Shown one piece after another: positions 23,872-34,827 of a DNA stretch of 64,000 nt (positions are counted from its first letter, which is position 1; every line of letters starts with the position of its first letter). Position numbers and translations under genes: made by a program. Source of the stretch: Trifolium pratense (taxonomy: Eukaryota > Streptophyta > Magnoliopsida > Fabales > Fabaceae); the NCBI RefSeq assembly GCF_020283565.1, contig NC_060062.1, forward strand, positions 55,016,439 through 55,080,438. Reading direction: 5' to 3'. A model generated the notes under the pieces. That model saw only the letters and a list, made by a program, of their open reading frames with translations, was not told where the DNA came from and did no database searches.

Positions 23872-24010
23872 CAAATTCTAGCTCAACTGGAAGAAAAAAA
23901 TGTCGAAATTGTTAGCCGAACACCATGACCGGGGTTCGAACCTCGATTTCCTCACTTATGTGTGTGAGTTTAAGATTTCTCACTTCGTCTATGTACCGAA
24001 TAAAAAAAAT
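23872..24010 (+). mobile_element. tRNA-derived SINE
   Basis: A-box TAGCTCAACTGG at 23879 and B-box GGGGTTCGAACCTCG at about 23931, then a CTCACTTATGTGTGTGAG palindrome and an A-rich tail (about 24001-24008). This is typical of a widespread legume SINE family. No clear duplication. Confidence 0.65.
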
Positions 24011-24165
24011 CAAATTTCAAATATCTAAATATTAAATCTCACACAATCAACTGATCAACCATAAATATTGTTGGATCATTGGTAGCACTATTATTCACAT
24101 CTTCTTGCACCAATTTTTTAAACATTGCTTTTAACATTCCCCGTAAACATCCCTTTCATTCACGG

Positions 24166-25203
24166 TGAAATTCCTGGCACACAGTGGACAGGTGTTGCTC
24201 AAGGTGTAGCAACACTTGTCTGTTGTAGACAGATGTTGTTACTGGTGCGCCAACACTTGTCTATAAACAGAGCAAATAACATAAAACAATACAAACAGTA
24301 AAGTAAATAACACACAAGAGTTGTTAACCCAGTTCAGCCTAAAGCCTACTCTGGGGGATACCAATCCAGGAATGAAGTCCACTATCAGCAGTATTACTTC
24401 GAAGCTAAACTCACCCGTTTACAACTTCTCACTTAATCACTACCCAATGACCCTTCTACCTAGGAACTCCTAGATATGAGACCCCGTCCCAATTCCCACC
24501 TTAGCAACACAGACAGCGCTGCTATTCAATTTCACAAACACAACAGGTGGAGACACACTCCTAAGAAACTAGGATTCACTCTTGCTTAAAAGCTTGCGAG
24601 TAAACCACACAACACAATAGAACAATCTCCGTACTTCAAAGCTTAGGAGAAGTTCACACTTACAACTCAATAACACTCAGGTCCTAAGCTTGCATCAATG
24701 AGACACAAGATAGGCTCACAATTAACACTCTAAAATCCTAAAACACACGCTTTGTAAGACTCGATTTTAGATGCTTGAAACCATATGCTTGCCTTCGTAT
24801 TTATAGTAGTAGAACGACTTGGGCTTCAAGAAAAATTAGGGCTTCTAGAATTGCGGCAGCAGTGATATATTTTTGAAAACAATAGTTATATTTTTGAAAC
24901 CGCAAAAATATATTTTCCAAAAATATAATTCCTTTGGAAAATAAAACTAGGGTTTAGCTGCCTCATGAAACACATTAAACACGTGCGCCTTCCTCTGTAA
25001 GAAACCTTGACATAATTCTTCAAACAGATCTTCAAAAGATTGAGTAGAAAATAATAACATCCAGCTGGCGCGCGCAGAACAGAGTCAGGTGTTGTTCCAA
25101 AGTGTCACAACATTTGTCACAACACTTGGGGTCAGCACACTTGTCTCAACACTTGGCTAAAATATGTTTTTGCAAAATGTAGCCAATATACAAAAACCCA
25201 ACA
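24166..25203 (-). repeat. 3' LTR of the Sirevirus-like element
   Basis: Begins TGAAATTCCTGG and ends ACCCAACA on the + strand (TG...CA). Rich in inverted CAACAC/GTGTTG words near its left edge. Confidence 0.95.
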
Positions 25204-27242
25204 ATCTCCCCCTTTGGCAAATTTTGGCTAAAACAATATTAGACCAGTATATAGAGAGATACAGTATTACCTTTCCTTCGAGTCAACATGATCACACAAC
25301 TAGGAAAGAAAGTAACACATAATAAAAACTACTTCCAAGAAAGTCAAGTAGCATCAGAGGCAATGCAACAGCGGAATAAAGCACAACTAGCCTCATGGAA
25401 CAACACAAGGGAGAAATAAACTCCCAATAGTAGATGCTTAGAAGTAGGAGAAATAAACTCCTAATAGTTTAAGGCGCATTCCTTTAGTATAAGAACAACA
25501 GGGAAAAATAAATTCCCATAGACATCTGAGAAAAATAAATTCTCAGTCATAATAGATAGTGGACTCAATAGTCAGGTGCCATAACACTTGGCACAACATT
25601 TGTCATCAAACATATTCAGGCGATCAAGAGATAATATCACTCACACTCCCCCTGAATTCATGCATACACTCATCAGATAGAGAAAGAATATTCACTACTC
25701 CCCCTCAGTACATGCATATTACTCACACTCCCCCTCAATACGAGCATACGAACAATTCATGCAAAAACAGTCAACAGTCTCCAGATGTGAGAACATCTGT
25801 CCACACACTTGTCACACACACACACACACTACTCCCCCTTTTTAGCCACAATTTAGACAAACATCAGAGCATAGAGAATATCAGTGTGCAGTTATTACAG
25901 ACCATAGAGCACACACAGGTGCTAGAAATTCAGGGCCTTGCCCAAAAAAGATACGGAGAACAAAAGTATGTATAGCATGAAGATCATAAGTAACAAGCCA
26001 TAAACCTATACTATCTTCATCACATCAACCACATAGTGCACAGAGCTACTACAACCAAATATAACACCATGGGATACATAGTTCATCATATATAAATCAG
26101 TAGTGGAGGAACCATATCATATCCACCACACCAAACATTTCCCCCTTGTTTACACATCATGAAAGAGACATCATCTAAGAAGGAACACTTACATGTCATA
26201 TTTCTTCCTGTCAGGTGACATAATTTCCAGGACATCTAGCTCAGAGTTACACACACACAGATGAAGATTAACCAGTTTCAACTTCAAGAGGCATATACCA
26301 AATCCATCTTCAACAATCATATAAGAACTTCAAACCAGAAGTTTCAGAAACAGGTCTGAAATAGTCACATATATGAGCACACAATATCAGAAACACATTC
26401 AGAACATAAGAATTTTCATCTGCTTCCTAGTGAGAGTACCAACCATTGGCTGAGCAGATGTACCTACACATGGTACAACATTTGTCTCCAGTGTCATAGA
26501 TGCATCAACATCTGACACAACATCCGTCTTAGGGATGAGTTCCACGAGTGAATCAGCAGTAACTCACTTGTGGTTTTAGTAACTCATAATTAACAATAGC
26601 AGGGGGACACAAGAGAATCAACCATCAGTAGTTGATCAGCTTTCAATAACAAAGAACAATAATCATTTGCTCCCAACTAAAATGCTCATCCTAGGTGATT
26701 TGGATGACGCTCCAAAGTACAGATAACAATTAACCATTGAACATAAGTTGAAACAGCTCCAATGTTCATAATCCCTTGAAGTGCTTTTTACTACAGCAGA
26801 ACAAGAGTTCCATGCTCTCATAGACTTGATGATATCAAGTTAGAGTAAACAACCTTCATCCCGTTTCAGAGAAATACCACCATTCATATTGAGAAAAATA
26901 AATTCTCAATATAAAGATGTCAAGATATTAAGTCTGACATGTCTTCAAGGTCTTCCAGCTTCAGATTAAGGACTCCCCCTTAATAACTGCATAATCTGCT
27001 GGTCAGATGTTCCAACATTTGGGAGGACATCAGTCTCCTTCTCAAGGAATACACAAAGAGATCCTTTATCAAAGCCACTAGAGGTTGACTTTTAGGATTA
27101 GAAGCAAAAATAAATTGCTCATAAGTTCATTCAGATCTCTCTTCAACAAACTTCATATATGAGTGCCTTTATGAGTGGACTTGAGATCACCCTCAAGTAT
27201 CTTTGGCATCTCTAACAAGTTAGTTGGATCTCTCATCGAGTA
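25204..27242 (-). other. 3' non-coding region with repeated polypurine tracts
   Basis: Seven AGGGGGA-type purine tracts (seen as CTCCCCCT-like words at about 25207, 25646, 25699, 25727, 25832, 26148 and 26974) and many ACATCTGTC/ACATTTGTC words. Multiple polypurine tracts near the 3' LTR have been described for Sireviruses. No supported coding frame. Confidence 0.6.
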
Positions 27243-27893
27243 TCACCTCACCAAGGGATACAGCTTCAAAGAACAACATAGTTTTGCATACTCAGCACCC
27301 AAAACCACCATGAGTTTTCCATCAGATATATATGCAGCGGAATTCGAACTAGAAAACTCATCAACAAACTTCAGGCACAACATAATGACCTTTGCACACA
27401 CTCCACATTCTAGGTCCAACAGGTTAATATAGGTTTGAAAATAAATCAAACCATACAACAAATCATCACCAAAGCTACACGCCTGAATAATAATGGACAG
27501 GTCTATTACACGCCCTGCCATGAATAGTCCATCCTCCACTTCTAGGGACCATTCAACCAATATGAACTTCTTCAAGTTCAAACAACTTTTCTCATTAGAT
27601 GGGGAATTAACATCAGTGTGTTCGTCAGACACTTCTTCTTTATTATCAGTCATCACCTGACCATTTTCATTTCCAGGAACAATCACATGTTCGGGGATTT
27701 CAGGAACAGTTTCACCTTGTTTATTCTCTCGGGCCAAAGATGTGTCAACATCTTGCACAACATTAGTCTCAAGAACGATTTTCTTGAACCAATCAATCAC
27801 ATAGTCAATCATGACTTTACCAGAAGTACCAACATTAACATTAACTTTAGAGGAAGAATTCATATCACATTTCCCTTGATTAGCGTGCACCAT
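27243..27893 (-). CDS. 3' ORF of Sirevirus-like element (env-like region?)
   Basis: A 216-codon frame downstream of the integrase part, in the place where Sireviruses of the Maximus/SIRE1 type often carry an extra, envelope-like ORF. The N-terminal half is acidic and Val/Asp-rich (NVVQDVDTSLARENKQGET). The C-terminal half is Leu/Cys-rich with no domain that I recognise and may be a chance continuation. No clear signal peptide. The env-like label rests on position and general composition only. Retroelement cargo, not a host gene. Confidence 0.35.
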   Translation of the reverse strand: MVHANQGKCDMNSSSKVNVNVGTSGKVMIDYVIDWFKKIVLETNVVQDVDTSLARENKQGETVPEIPEHVIVPGNENGQVMTDNKEEVSDEHTDVNSPSNEKSCLNLKKFILVEWSLEVEDGLFMAGRVIDLSIIIQACSFGDDLLYGLIYFQTYINLLDLECGVCAKVIMLCLKFVDEFSSSNSAAYISDGKLMVVLGAEYAKLCCSLKLYPLVR

Positions 27894-27944
27894 ACAATGG
27901 AGAGAGGGAAAAGAGGCGGTTGCACGCGTTACATGCAGTAACTG

Positions 27945-30284
27945 CTACAATTCTTTAAATAGGCAAATACTTAGCTTGCCCCTTAACTTTCCAGATTGAG
28001 CTTCTTCTTTCAAATTCTTGAGAATTACATATGTAGATATTCTTATGGTAACTCCTTGGTCAGGATTTCTAATAGAGATTTCCTTTGAGTGGTTCTTCTG
28101 AACTCTGATTGATGGACCTTTGTTTGGTCTCAAATTCTCTGTATTAGGCTCAAAGTCTTGAATAGAATCATATTCAGCTTGATCATCATCTGGTGTTGGG
28201 ACAGGTGTGACTACATCTGTCTCTTCAGCTGAATCTATACTTGTCAAATCAGTATCATCAATTACGACATCGATTGATTCCATCATGGTTTTCGTTCTAG
28301 AATTGAAAACTCTATAGGCTCTGTTGTTGGTTGAATAACCTAGAAATATTCCCTCATCACTTTTGGGATCCAATTTCCTCCTAGGTACTCTATCGGCCAA
28401 GATGTAACATTTTGATCTGAACACATGGAAATATTTTATAGTAGGCTTTCTGTTCTTCCATAGTTCACACAGTGTTGTTGCAGTACCTGTTCTTAATGTT
28501 ACTCTATTATGGATGTAACATGACGTATTCATAGCTTCAGCCCAAAATTTATAAGGAAGGTTTTTGGCATGTAACATAACCCTAACAGATTCTTGTAAAG
28601 TTCTGTTCTTTCTTTCAACCACACCATTTTGTTGAGGTGTAATAGGTGAAGAGAATTCATGAGCTATTCCTTCAGCAGCACAAAACTCAGCAAATTTAGA
28701 GTTTTCAAACTCCTTTCCATGGTCACTTCTAATTCTTAAAATACCATAGTCGTTTTCTTTTTGAAGTTGTAAGCAAAGATCTTTGAATTCATCAAAGGTT
28801 TCAGATTTTTGCCTAATGAGGTTAACCCAAGTGTATCTAGAGAAATCATCAACAACAACAAAAGCATATTTCTTACCTCCAAGGCTTTCAACTTGCATAG
28901 GACCCATCAAGTCCATGTGTAGTAGCTCAAGAACTCTAGAAGTGGACAAGTGTTGCAACTTTTGGTGCGACACTTTGGTTTGCTTGCCAATCTGACATTC
29001 GCCACAGATGTTGTCTTCCTGTATTTGTAAGTTTGGTAAGCCTCTGATAGTTTTCATACTCTTCAGGTTAAGATGTCCTAGTTTTTGGTGCCACAACTTA
29101 ACCTCATCTTCTTTTGTTAAGAGACATGTAGATACATTAGCTTCTTCTAGAGGAACCCACAAGTAACAATTATCCTTCGATCTAACACCCTTCATCAGGA
29201 TGTCACCTTCATCATTGGTAACAAGACATTCATTTTTTGTAAAGTTGACTTGCATGCCTTGATCACATAGTTGGCGTATACTAATTAGATTAGCAGTTAG
29301 CCCTTTTACAATAAGAACATTTTCAAGTTTAGGTAGACCATTGTCAATCAGCCTTCCTATACCTTTAATTTCTCCTTTAGCTCCATCTCCGAATGTTACA
29401 AAACTTGTTGCATAGGATTTTATATCCATCAAATATTTTTCAACACCGGTCATATGTTTTGAACAACCACTATCAAAGTACCAATCTTCTTTTGATGAGG
29501 CTCTAAGAGAAGTGTGAGCAATCAAGCTTTTCTCACAACTTTCAGCTGCACAACCCTTGGTGTTGGTTACATCAACCTTTTGTTTCCACTCCTTCTTTGC
29601 ATTAGTTATGGATGGATCAAATTTCTCTTGAATAGTTTCATTTGTAGCTACCTCATAGGTTTGTAGTGAACCAACTAGTTCATCTAGCTTCATATCTGTG
29701 ATATCCTTTGCTTCTTCTATAGCTGTGACTTTCATGTCAAACTTCTTAGGTAAAGACCTAAGCATTTTTCTTACCAGCTTTTCTTCAGGTATCTTTTCAC
29801 CCAAGGCATCAAATTGATTGTCAAAATCAAGTATGGTCATGTGAAAATCCTGAATGGTTTCATCATCATTCATTCTTAGATTCTCAAACTTAGTTGTTAG
29901 GAGTTGTAGCTTTGACAACTTCACTTTAGAGGTACCTTCATGAACAGTCTCAAGAATTGTCCAAGCTTCCTTAGCAGAGACACACTTTTTGATGAGTCTG
30001 AATATGTGTTTGTCAACACCATTATATAGTGCATATAATGCTTTTGAGTTTGCAAGAGCAAGCTCATCCTCTTCTTTGGACCATTCTTCAGCAGATTTCA
30101 ACTCAAAAGTTGGTTTACCATCTTTGTCCATCTTCACAGGTGGAGTCCACCCTCTCAGCACTGCCTTCCATGTCTTGCTATCAATTTGTTTTAGAAAGGC
30201 CATCATGCGGGACTTCCAATAGTCATAGTTTGAAGCACCAACCAGAAGAGGTGGTCTGGTAACAAAACCTCCTTCTTTGTCCAT
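27945..30284 (-). CDS. Gag-protease-integrase ORF, truncated before reverse transcriptase
   Basis: 779 codons. Residues 1-240 are a Copia Gag (UBN2 type) beginning MDKEGGFVTRPPLLVG, without the CCHC zinc knuckle expected before protease. The protease active site is DSGCSKHM at 271. A GAG-pre-integrase segment with HQKLGHLNLKSM starts near 395, then the integrase core with HMDLMGP, RSDHGKEFE and TPQQNGVVERKNR. After the post-integrase linker (residues about 700-750) the frame ends where reverse transcriptase should start; neither YVDD nor an RNase H motif follows. It starts about 50 bp inside the primer-binding site. As it stands the element cannot reverse-transcribe itself. Confidence 0.85.
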   Translation of the reverse strand: MDKEGGFVTRPPLLVGASNYDYWKSRMMAFLKQIDSKTWKAVLRGWTPPVKMDKDGKPTFELKSAEEWSKEEDELALANSKALYALYNGVDKHIFRLIKKCVSAKEAWTILETVHEGTSKVKLSKLQLLTTKFENLRMNDDETIQDFHMTILDFDNQFDALGEKIPEEKLVRKMLRSLPKKFDMKVTAIEEAKDITDMKLDELVGSLQTYEVATNETIQEKFDPSITNAKKEWKQKVDVTNTKGCAAESCEKSLIAHTSLRASSKEDWYFDSGCSKHMTGVEKYLMDIKSYATSFVTFGDGAKGEIKGIGRLIDNGLPKLENVLIVKGLTANLISIRQLCDQGMQVNFTKNECLVTNDEGDILMKGVRSKDNCYLWVPLEEANVSTCLLTKEDEVKLWHQKLGHLNLKSMKTIRGLPNLQIQEDNICGECQIGKQTKVSHQKLQHLSTSRVLELLHMDLMGPMQVESLGGKKYAFVVVDDFSRYTWVNLIRQKSETFDEFKDLCLQLQKENDYGILRIRSDHGKEFENSKFAEFCAAEGIAHEFSSPITPQQNGVVERKNRTLQESVRVMLHAKNLPYKFWAEAMNTSCYIHNRVTLRTGTATTLCELWKNRKPTIKYFHVFRSKCYILADRVPRRKLDPKSDEGIFLGYSTNNRAYRVFNSRTKTMMESIDVVIDDTDLTSIDSAEETDVVTPVPTPDDDQAEYDSIQDFEPNTENLRPNKGPSIRVQKNHSKEISIRNPDQGVTIRISTYVILKNLKEEAQSGKLRGKLSICLFKEL

Positions 30285-30336
30285 CCTTGCCAGAAACGAT
30301 TTCCCTGGAGCTCACCCTAAAATTCAGAACAGGGTG

Positions 30337-30350
30337 CCTGCTCTGATGCC
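30337..30350 (-). other. primer-binding site of the Sirevirus-like element
   Basis: TGGCATCAGAGCAG on the minus strand, three bases from the 5' LTR. It resembles the initiator-Met tRNA complementary site usual in Copia elements, with a C where TGGTATCAGAGC is typical. Confidence 0.75.
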
Positions 30351-30353
30351 AAT

Positions 30354-31391
30354 TGAAATTCCTGGCACACAGTGGACAGGTGTTGCTCAAGGTGTAGCAA
30401 CACTTGTCTGTTGTAGACAGATGTTGTTACTGGTGCGCCAACACTTGTCTATAAACAGAGCAAATAACATAAAACAATACAAACAGTAAAGTAAATAACA
30501 CACAAGAGTTGTTAACCCAGTTCAGCCTAAAGCCTACTCTGGGGGATACCAATCCAGGAATGAAGTCCACTATCAGCAGTATTACTTCGAAGCTAAACTC
30601 ACCCGTTTACAACTTCTCACTTAATCACTACCCAATGACCCTTCTACCTAGGAACTCCTAGATATGAGACCCCGTCCCAATTCCCACCTTAGCAACACAG
30701 ACAGCGCTGCTATTCAATTTCACAAACACAACAGGTGGAGACACACTCCTAAGAAACTAGGATTCACTCTTGCTTAAAAGCTTGCGAGTAAACCACACAA
30801 CACAATAGAACAATCTCCGTACTTCAAAGCTTAGGAGAAGTTCACACTTACAACTCAATAACACTCAGGTCCTAAGCTTGCATCAATGAGACACAAGATA
30901 GGCTCACAATTAACACTCTAAAATCCTAAAACACACGCTTTGTAAGACTCGATTTTAGATGCTTGAAACCATATGCTTGCCTTCGTATTTATAGTAGTAG
31001 AACGACTTGGGCTTCAAGAAAAATTAGGGCTTCTAGAATTGCGGCAGCAGTGATATATTTTTGAAAACAATAGTTATATTTTTGAAACCGCAAAAATATA
31101 TTTTCCAAAAATATAATTCCTTTGGAAAATAAAACTAGGGTTTAGCTGCCTCATGAAACACATTAAACACGTGCGCCTTCCTCTGTAAGAAACCTTGACA
31201 TAATTCTTCAAACATATCTTCAAAAGATTGAGTAGAAAATAATAACATCCAGCTGGCGCGCGCAGAACAGAGTCAGGTGTTGTTCCAAAGTGTCACAACA
31301 TTTGTCACAACACTTGGGGTCAGCACACTTGTCTCAACACTTGGCTAAAATATGTTTTTGCAAAATGTAGCCAATATACAAAAACCCAACA
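30354..31391 (-). repeat. 5' LTR of the Sirevirus-like element
   Basis: Same length as the partner LTR, with a single visible substitution. A TATTTATAGTAGT-like promoter element (reverse strand context near 30985) may be the TATA region. Confidence 0.95.
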
Positions 31392-31396
31392 CACGG

Positions 31397-32295
31397 GAAA
31401 AATTTAGGTGTTACTGCTGGGGCTTGAATTGATGGAGTGAAAATGAGAAGATAAAAAATGGTTAACACAAAATTACCTAGATAAGTAGTGGTTGGACACT
31501 AGATACATCAAGTCCAGGCACATAATTCAGTTTCATTTTTCCATTTCAATTGGATTAATTAAAGTTTGACTACCTAAATTGGTTAAAATGGTTAGGATTT
31601 TCGACCCTTTAAGTAGATGGTTAAATGTTCGATCTTTGTCTTTTATGTATAAAAAATTTTGTTTTGGAATGAGAGAATCCACTTTATATGTGCCACAAGT
31701 CCTAAGAAGGAAATTAGTCACCGCTAAACGGTAGTAAGAACTCTCAAATTGTCCAAGTAGTAGTATCAGAGCTATGATTTGACTTGAGGAGGAGCAAGAG
31801 CGAATCTAGGACATCACATCTACATCTAAAATCTTAAAACATCGGATATATAATTCACCGATTTTAACATAGATTAATGACAATGACCTTAAAAAGACCT
31901 AAACACGACATATCCATCCAAATCTCCGAACATTGAATATATGAATATGAATCGCTTCTTTGATATGTTTTTATTTAGTAACTCATTCCTAATTGATGTG
32001 AACTAACAACTCTCACTTAAATTCCTAAAATTTTCTCTATAGCCAACCACAACACACCTTTATTCACACTCTCTTCTAAATGCTCAAGCTGTTCTTAGGG
32101 CCATAGAAAGGAGCAACATAGATATAATCAAACAATTTTTTTACTCTAACTTTTAATTACCAAATTACCTTTCAATTTCTAGAAAATTAAAATGACCCAT
32201 GTGTTTGAAACGTGTGTGGCTTCCATAGTAGTCACATTCATATATTTGCTGCAACGAGGTATATTATTATATGCTTTTTGTACTAAGTCAATCAT
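31397..32295. other. intergenic, no gene seen
   Basis: No supported coding frame; AT-rich. Confidence 0.5.
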
Positions 32296-32304
32296 TTAAT
32301 GATA

Positions 32305-32712
32305 GGCCAATTCTAACATGAAGAATTCGTCAAGTCTTCCATGATGTACAAATTGCCTATATTATTATAACGAATACGAATTTTACAAATCGATTGTTAG
32401 ATTGAAAGTTTATATCGTATAGATCATTCATAATTTTTTTTTTAAAAAAAAACAAAAATCATTTGATATATTATTGAGACCCATCAAAATTAACGGTTTA
32501 TGGATTTTTATTGTATACCGTTAATCTTGATTGGTCTCAATAACATATCAAATTATTTCTGATTTTTTTTAAAAAAAATTATGGATGGTCTAAATGATAT
32601 AAACTTTCAATCCAACGATCGGTTTTGTAAAATTCGTATTTATTATAATAATATGGACAACTTGTACATCATGAAAGACTTGGTGAATTCGTCTTTTATG
32701 TTAGCGAAAACC
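32305..32712. mobile_element. Mutator-type fold-back MITE, copy 4
   Basis: A 408-bp palindromic element starting GGCCAATTCTAACATGAAG, flanked by a perfect 9-bp duplication TTAATGATA (32296-32304 and 32713-32721). Its core is shared with the copies at 1273, 7416, 10989 and 34828. Confidence 0.9.
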
Positions 32713-32721
32713 TTAATGATA

Positions 32722-34088
32722 ACATGTTTATAGTCTCATAAGTCCATCATGTTACTAAAATATAGAAAAATAATGCAAAAGGCAACCAAGAATTCAACTT
32801 GTTTTATATAGCATCATCATTCATTCAGTCTCGTTCAATCTATTTTCAAGAGTTTTCTTCTCATTAAACTACAAAATGAAGGAATAAGAAAATCCTTACC
32901 ATTATTCTCTTTTTTGTTAATATGGATTTGTTCTGAAAGTGCTGCCAAAACATTATTTCTCCACTGTCAAACCATAATTAACTATGATAGTTAAAAAGAC
33001 AAAAATACCCTTCAATTTTTTATCATAGGCTTGGCTTATCGTCCAAAATACATCATAACATAATCATCCTTACGACTGAATTGTTTAAAATTTAGTTAAG
33101 AACAAATCGTTTAAAAAAAATTGAGTTTAAATTCTGATTTGGTGTCTTGGTTAAAATTTAATTACCTTACGACTGAATTCCAGATTATCAGATCTATTCT
33201 TTATGAGAATCAAAGAGTTAATCAATTTAGGCGGTTTAGTAGACCGAATACTGGTGGTAAAAAAAACAAGTTAAAAGACAAAAATAACACATGACAACAT
33301 AATGTGGTGCTACATTAATGTATCCTAAGATGCCACATTGCCTATTACAAAACCGTACATCAACCATGCATTAAGCATTTAAGCTAAGGCTACAAAGTAA
33401 ACACTATCTCAAATTCTCAAACTATCTTTACTATTGTTAAACAATGATTCCACGCGTTTGTTCTTAGACCACACTACATTAAGGAATGTCATATGGTATG
33501 AGTCAATATCAGAATTTATGAAATTCTTTTACTACTCTTTCTCTAGTTTTATGCAATGTGTATGGTTAGAACATTCTCTCTGTTTTCATCGTTTTGTTAG
33601 TGGCAGAATTTATTAGATTGGACCAATTGTGGTATGGTTTGATGGTGAAAACTGTTCATTGTTTACACCGTTCATAGTACAATCAATGAAAATGACTTGA
33701 TATACAAATGATGTAATATTGACGGAGATTGAAAACTATATAGGTCTTGATTTTGTTCTTCTAGATACATGCTCAATTTTAGTTCCTAAAAGTGGTTTTA
33801 AACTATGGCTCTCCATTTTTATATGGGATAAAATATGAACAAATGTGGTGATGGTTGCAAAATACAAAAAAAAAAAAAATTACCTCAAATACGATTTTGT
33901 GGTTGCAAATCAAGATTTTAAAATACCATTTATGACTGTTTTAGGAGGCTGATGTTGACACATTGAGTATATTAAAAATCTCCATGTGTGGTACTAAGTT
34001 ATGATAATACCGGCCTACTTCATGAATTAGTATTTTTGGATGTGACTCTTATGAGCATAAGACATAATAATCAGGGTTAAGGGTTAAG
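32722..34088. other. intergenic, no gene seen
   Basis: AT-rich; a 60-codon frame at 33434-33616 has no recognisable features. Confidence 0.5.
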
Positions 34089-34440
34089 AGGATCGCATTA
34101 GACGAGAGATGAAAGATGCCCTGTATATATCTTTATTATAAGTGAGGATAATTTTCATCTTACAAGCCGATTTTATATAATTGATTTAGACTCGATCCAA
34201 AATTCTAATATGGTATTAGAACTTACTCCAAGATTTGTTGGTTCATCTGCTATCAGGTTTCTGCTAGCAGACCACTTGGGTCACGCTACAGATGTCCAAT
34301 CCTAGGTGTGAGGTGTGTGTGTGTTAAAAGTCTCACATTAGACGAGAAGATGACATAAATATATGTTTATATGTGGTTATCCTTGCTTTACAAACTGATT
34401 TTATAGTGTTGAATTAGACTCAATCTAAAATTCTAAGAAT
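34089..34440 (+). repeat. degenerate LTR-like duplicated segments
   Basis: Two related blocks (about 34089-34216 and 34322-34440) share the words CATTAGACGAGA and GATTTTATA, and both end in CTAAAATTCTAA-like sequence. The first is followed by TGGTATTAGAAC, which resembles a decayed Copia primer-binding site. Probably old LTR fragments. Confidence 0.35.
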
Positions 34441-34827
34441 TAGTGCTTGGGAGTTGGTCCAAAGGAAGGGCCTACTTACATGTTAGATTAGCATTCTTCG
34501 AATACTTATAGATGAGTTAAACCTCTAAAGTGTTATCATCGAGTCATTCTCGATAAATCTCTTAAACCTCCAAATTAAGTGTTCAATATAATACTTACGT
34601 CATGAAACTCTTCACAAAATGGATTAGGATCATAGTCTTTTGAATTAGATTCTCCTCATTTACCAGGGGACATTAAGGTTTTTAAGTATATATATGTCAC
34701 CGCAATTGGGGTTGCATCGTAGTTCTTGTTGTATTGTCAAAGGTTTTTATGTCTATACATGAATGTTACTATGAACTAGTACTACACCTCAATTATATTT
34801 GACTGCAATTTTTTGCAATATCAAAAT

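Larger units (their letters stand above)
24166..31391 (-). mobile_element. Sirevirus-like Ty1/Copia element, reverse transcriptase missing
   Basis: A 7.2-kb LTR retrotransposon oriented minus. LTRs of 1038 bp (24166-25203 and 30354-31391) differ by one base that I can see (G/T near 25027/31215). The 5-bp duplication CACGG is perfect (24161-24165 and 31392-31396). The primer-binding site next to the 5' LTR reads TGGCATCAGAGCAG (30337-30350, minus). A polypurine tract AAAGGGGGAGAT abuts the 3' LTR. The interior has Gag, protease and integrase in one frame and a second frame nearer the 3' LTR. No reverse transcriptase or RNase H is visible. Confidence 0.9.

Noticed and set aside
25559..25975. 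138-codon plus-strand frame
   Set aside because: It lies antisense within the 3' region of the Sirevirus-like element, is low complexity, and spans polypurine tracts.
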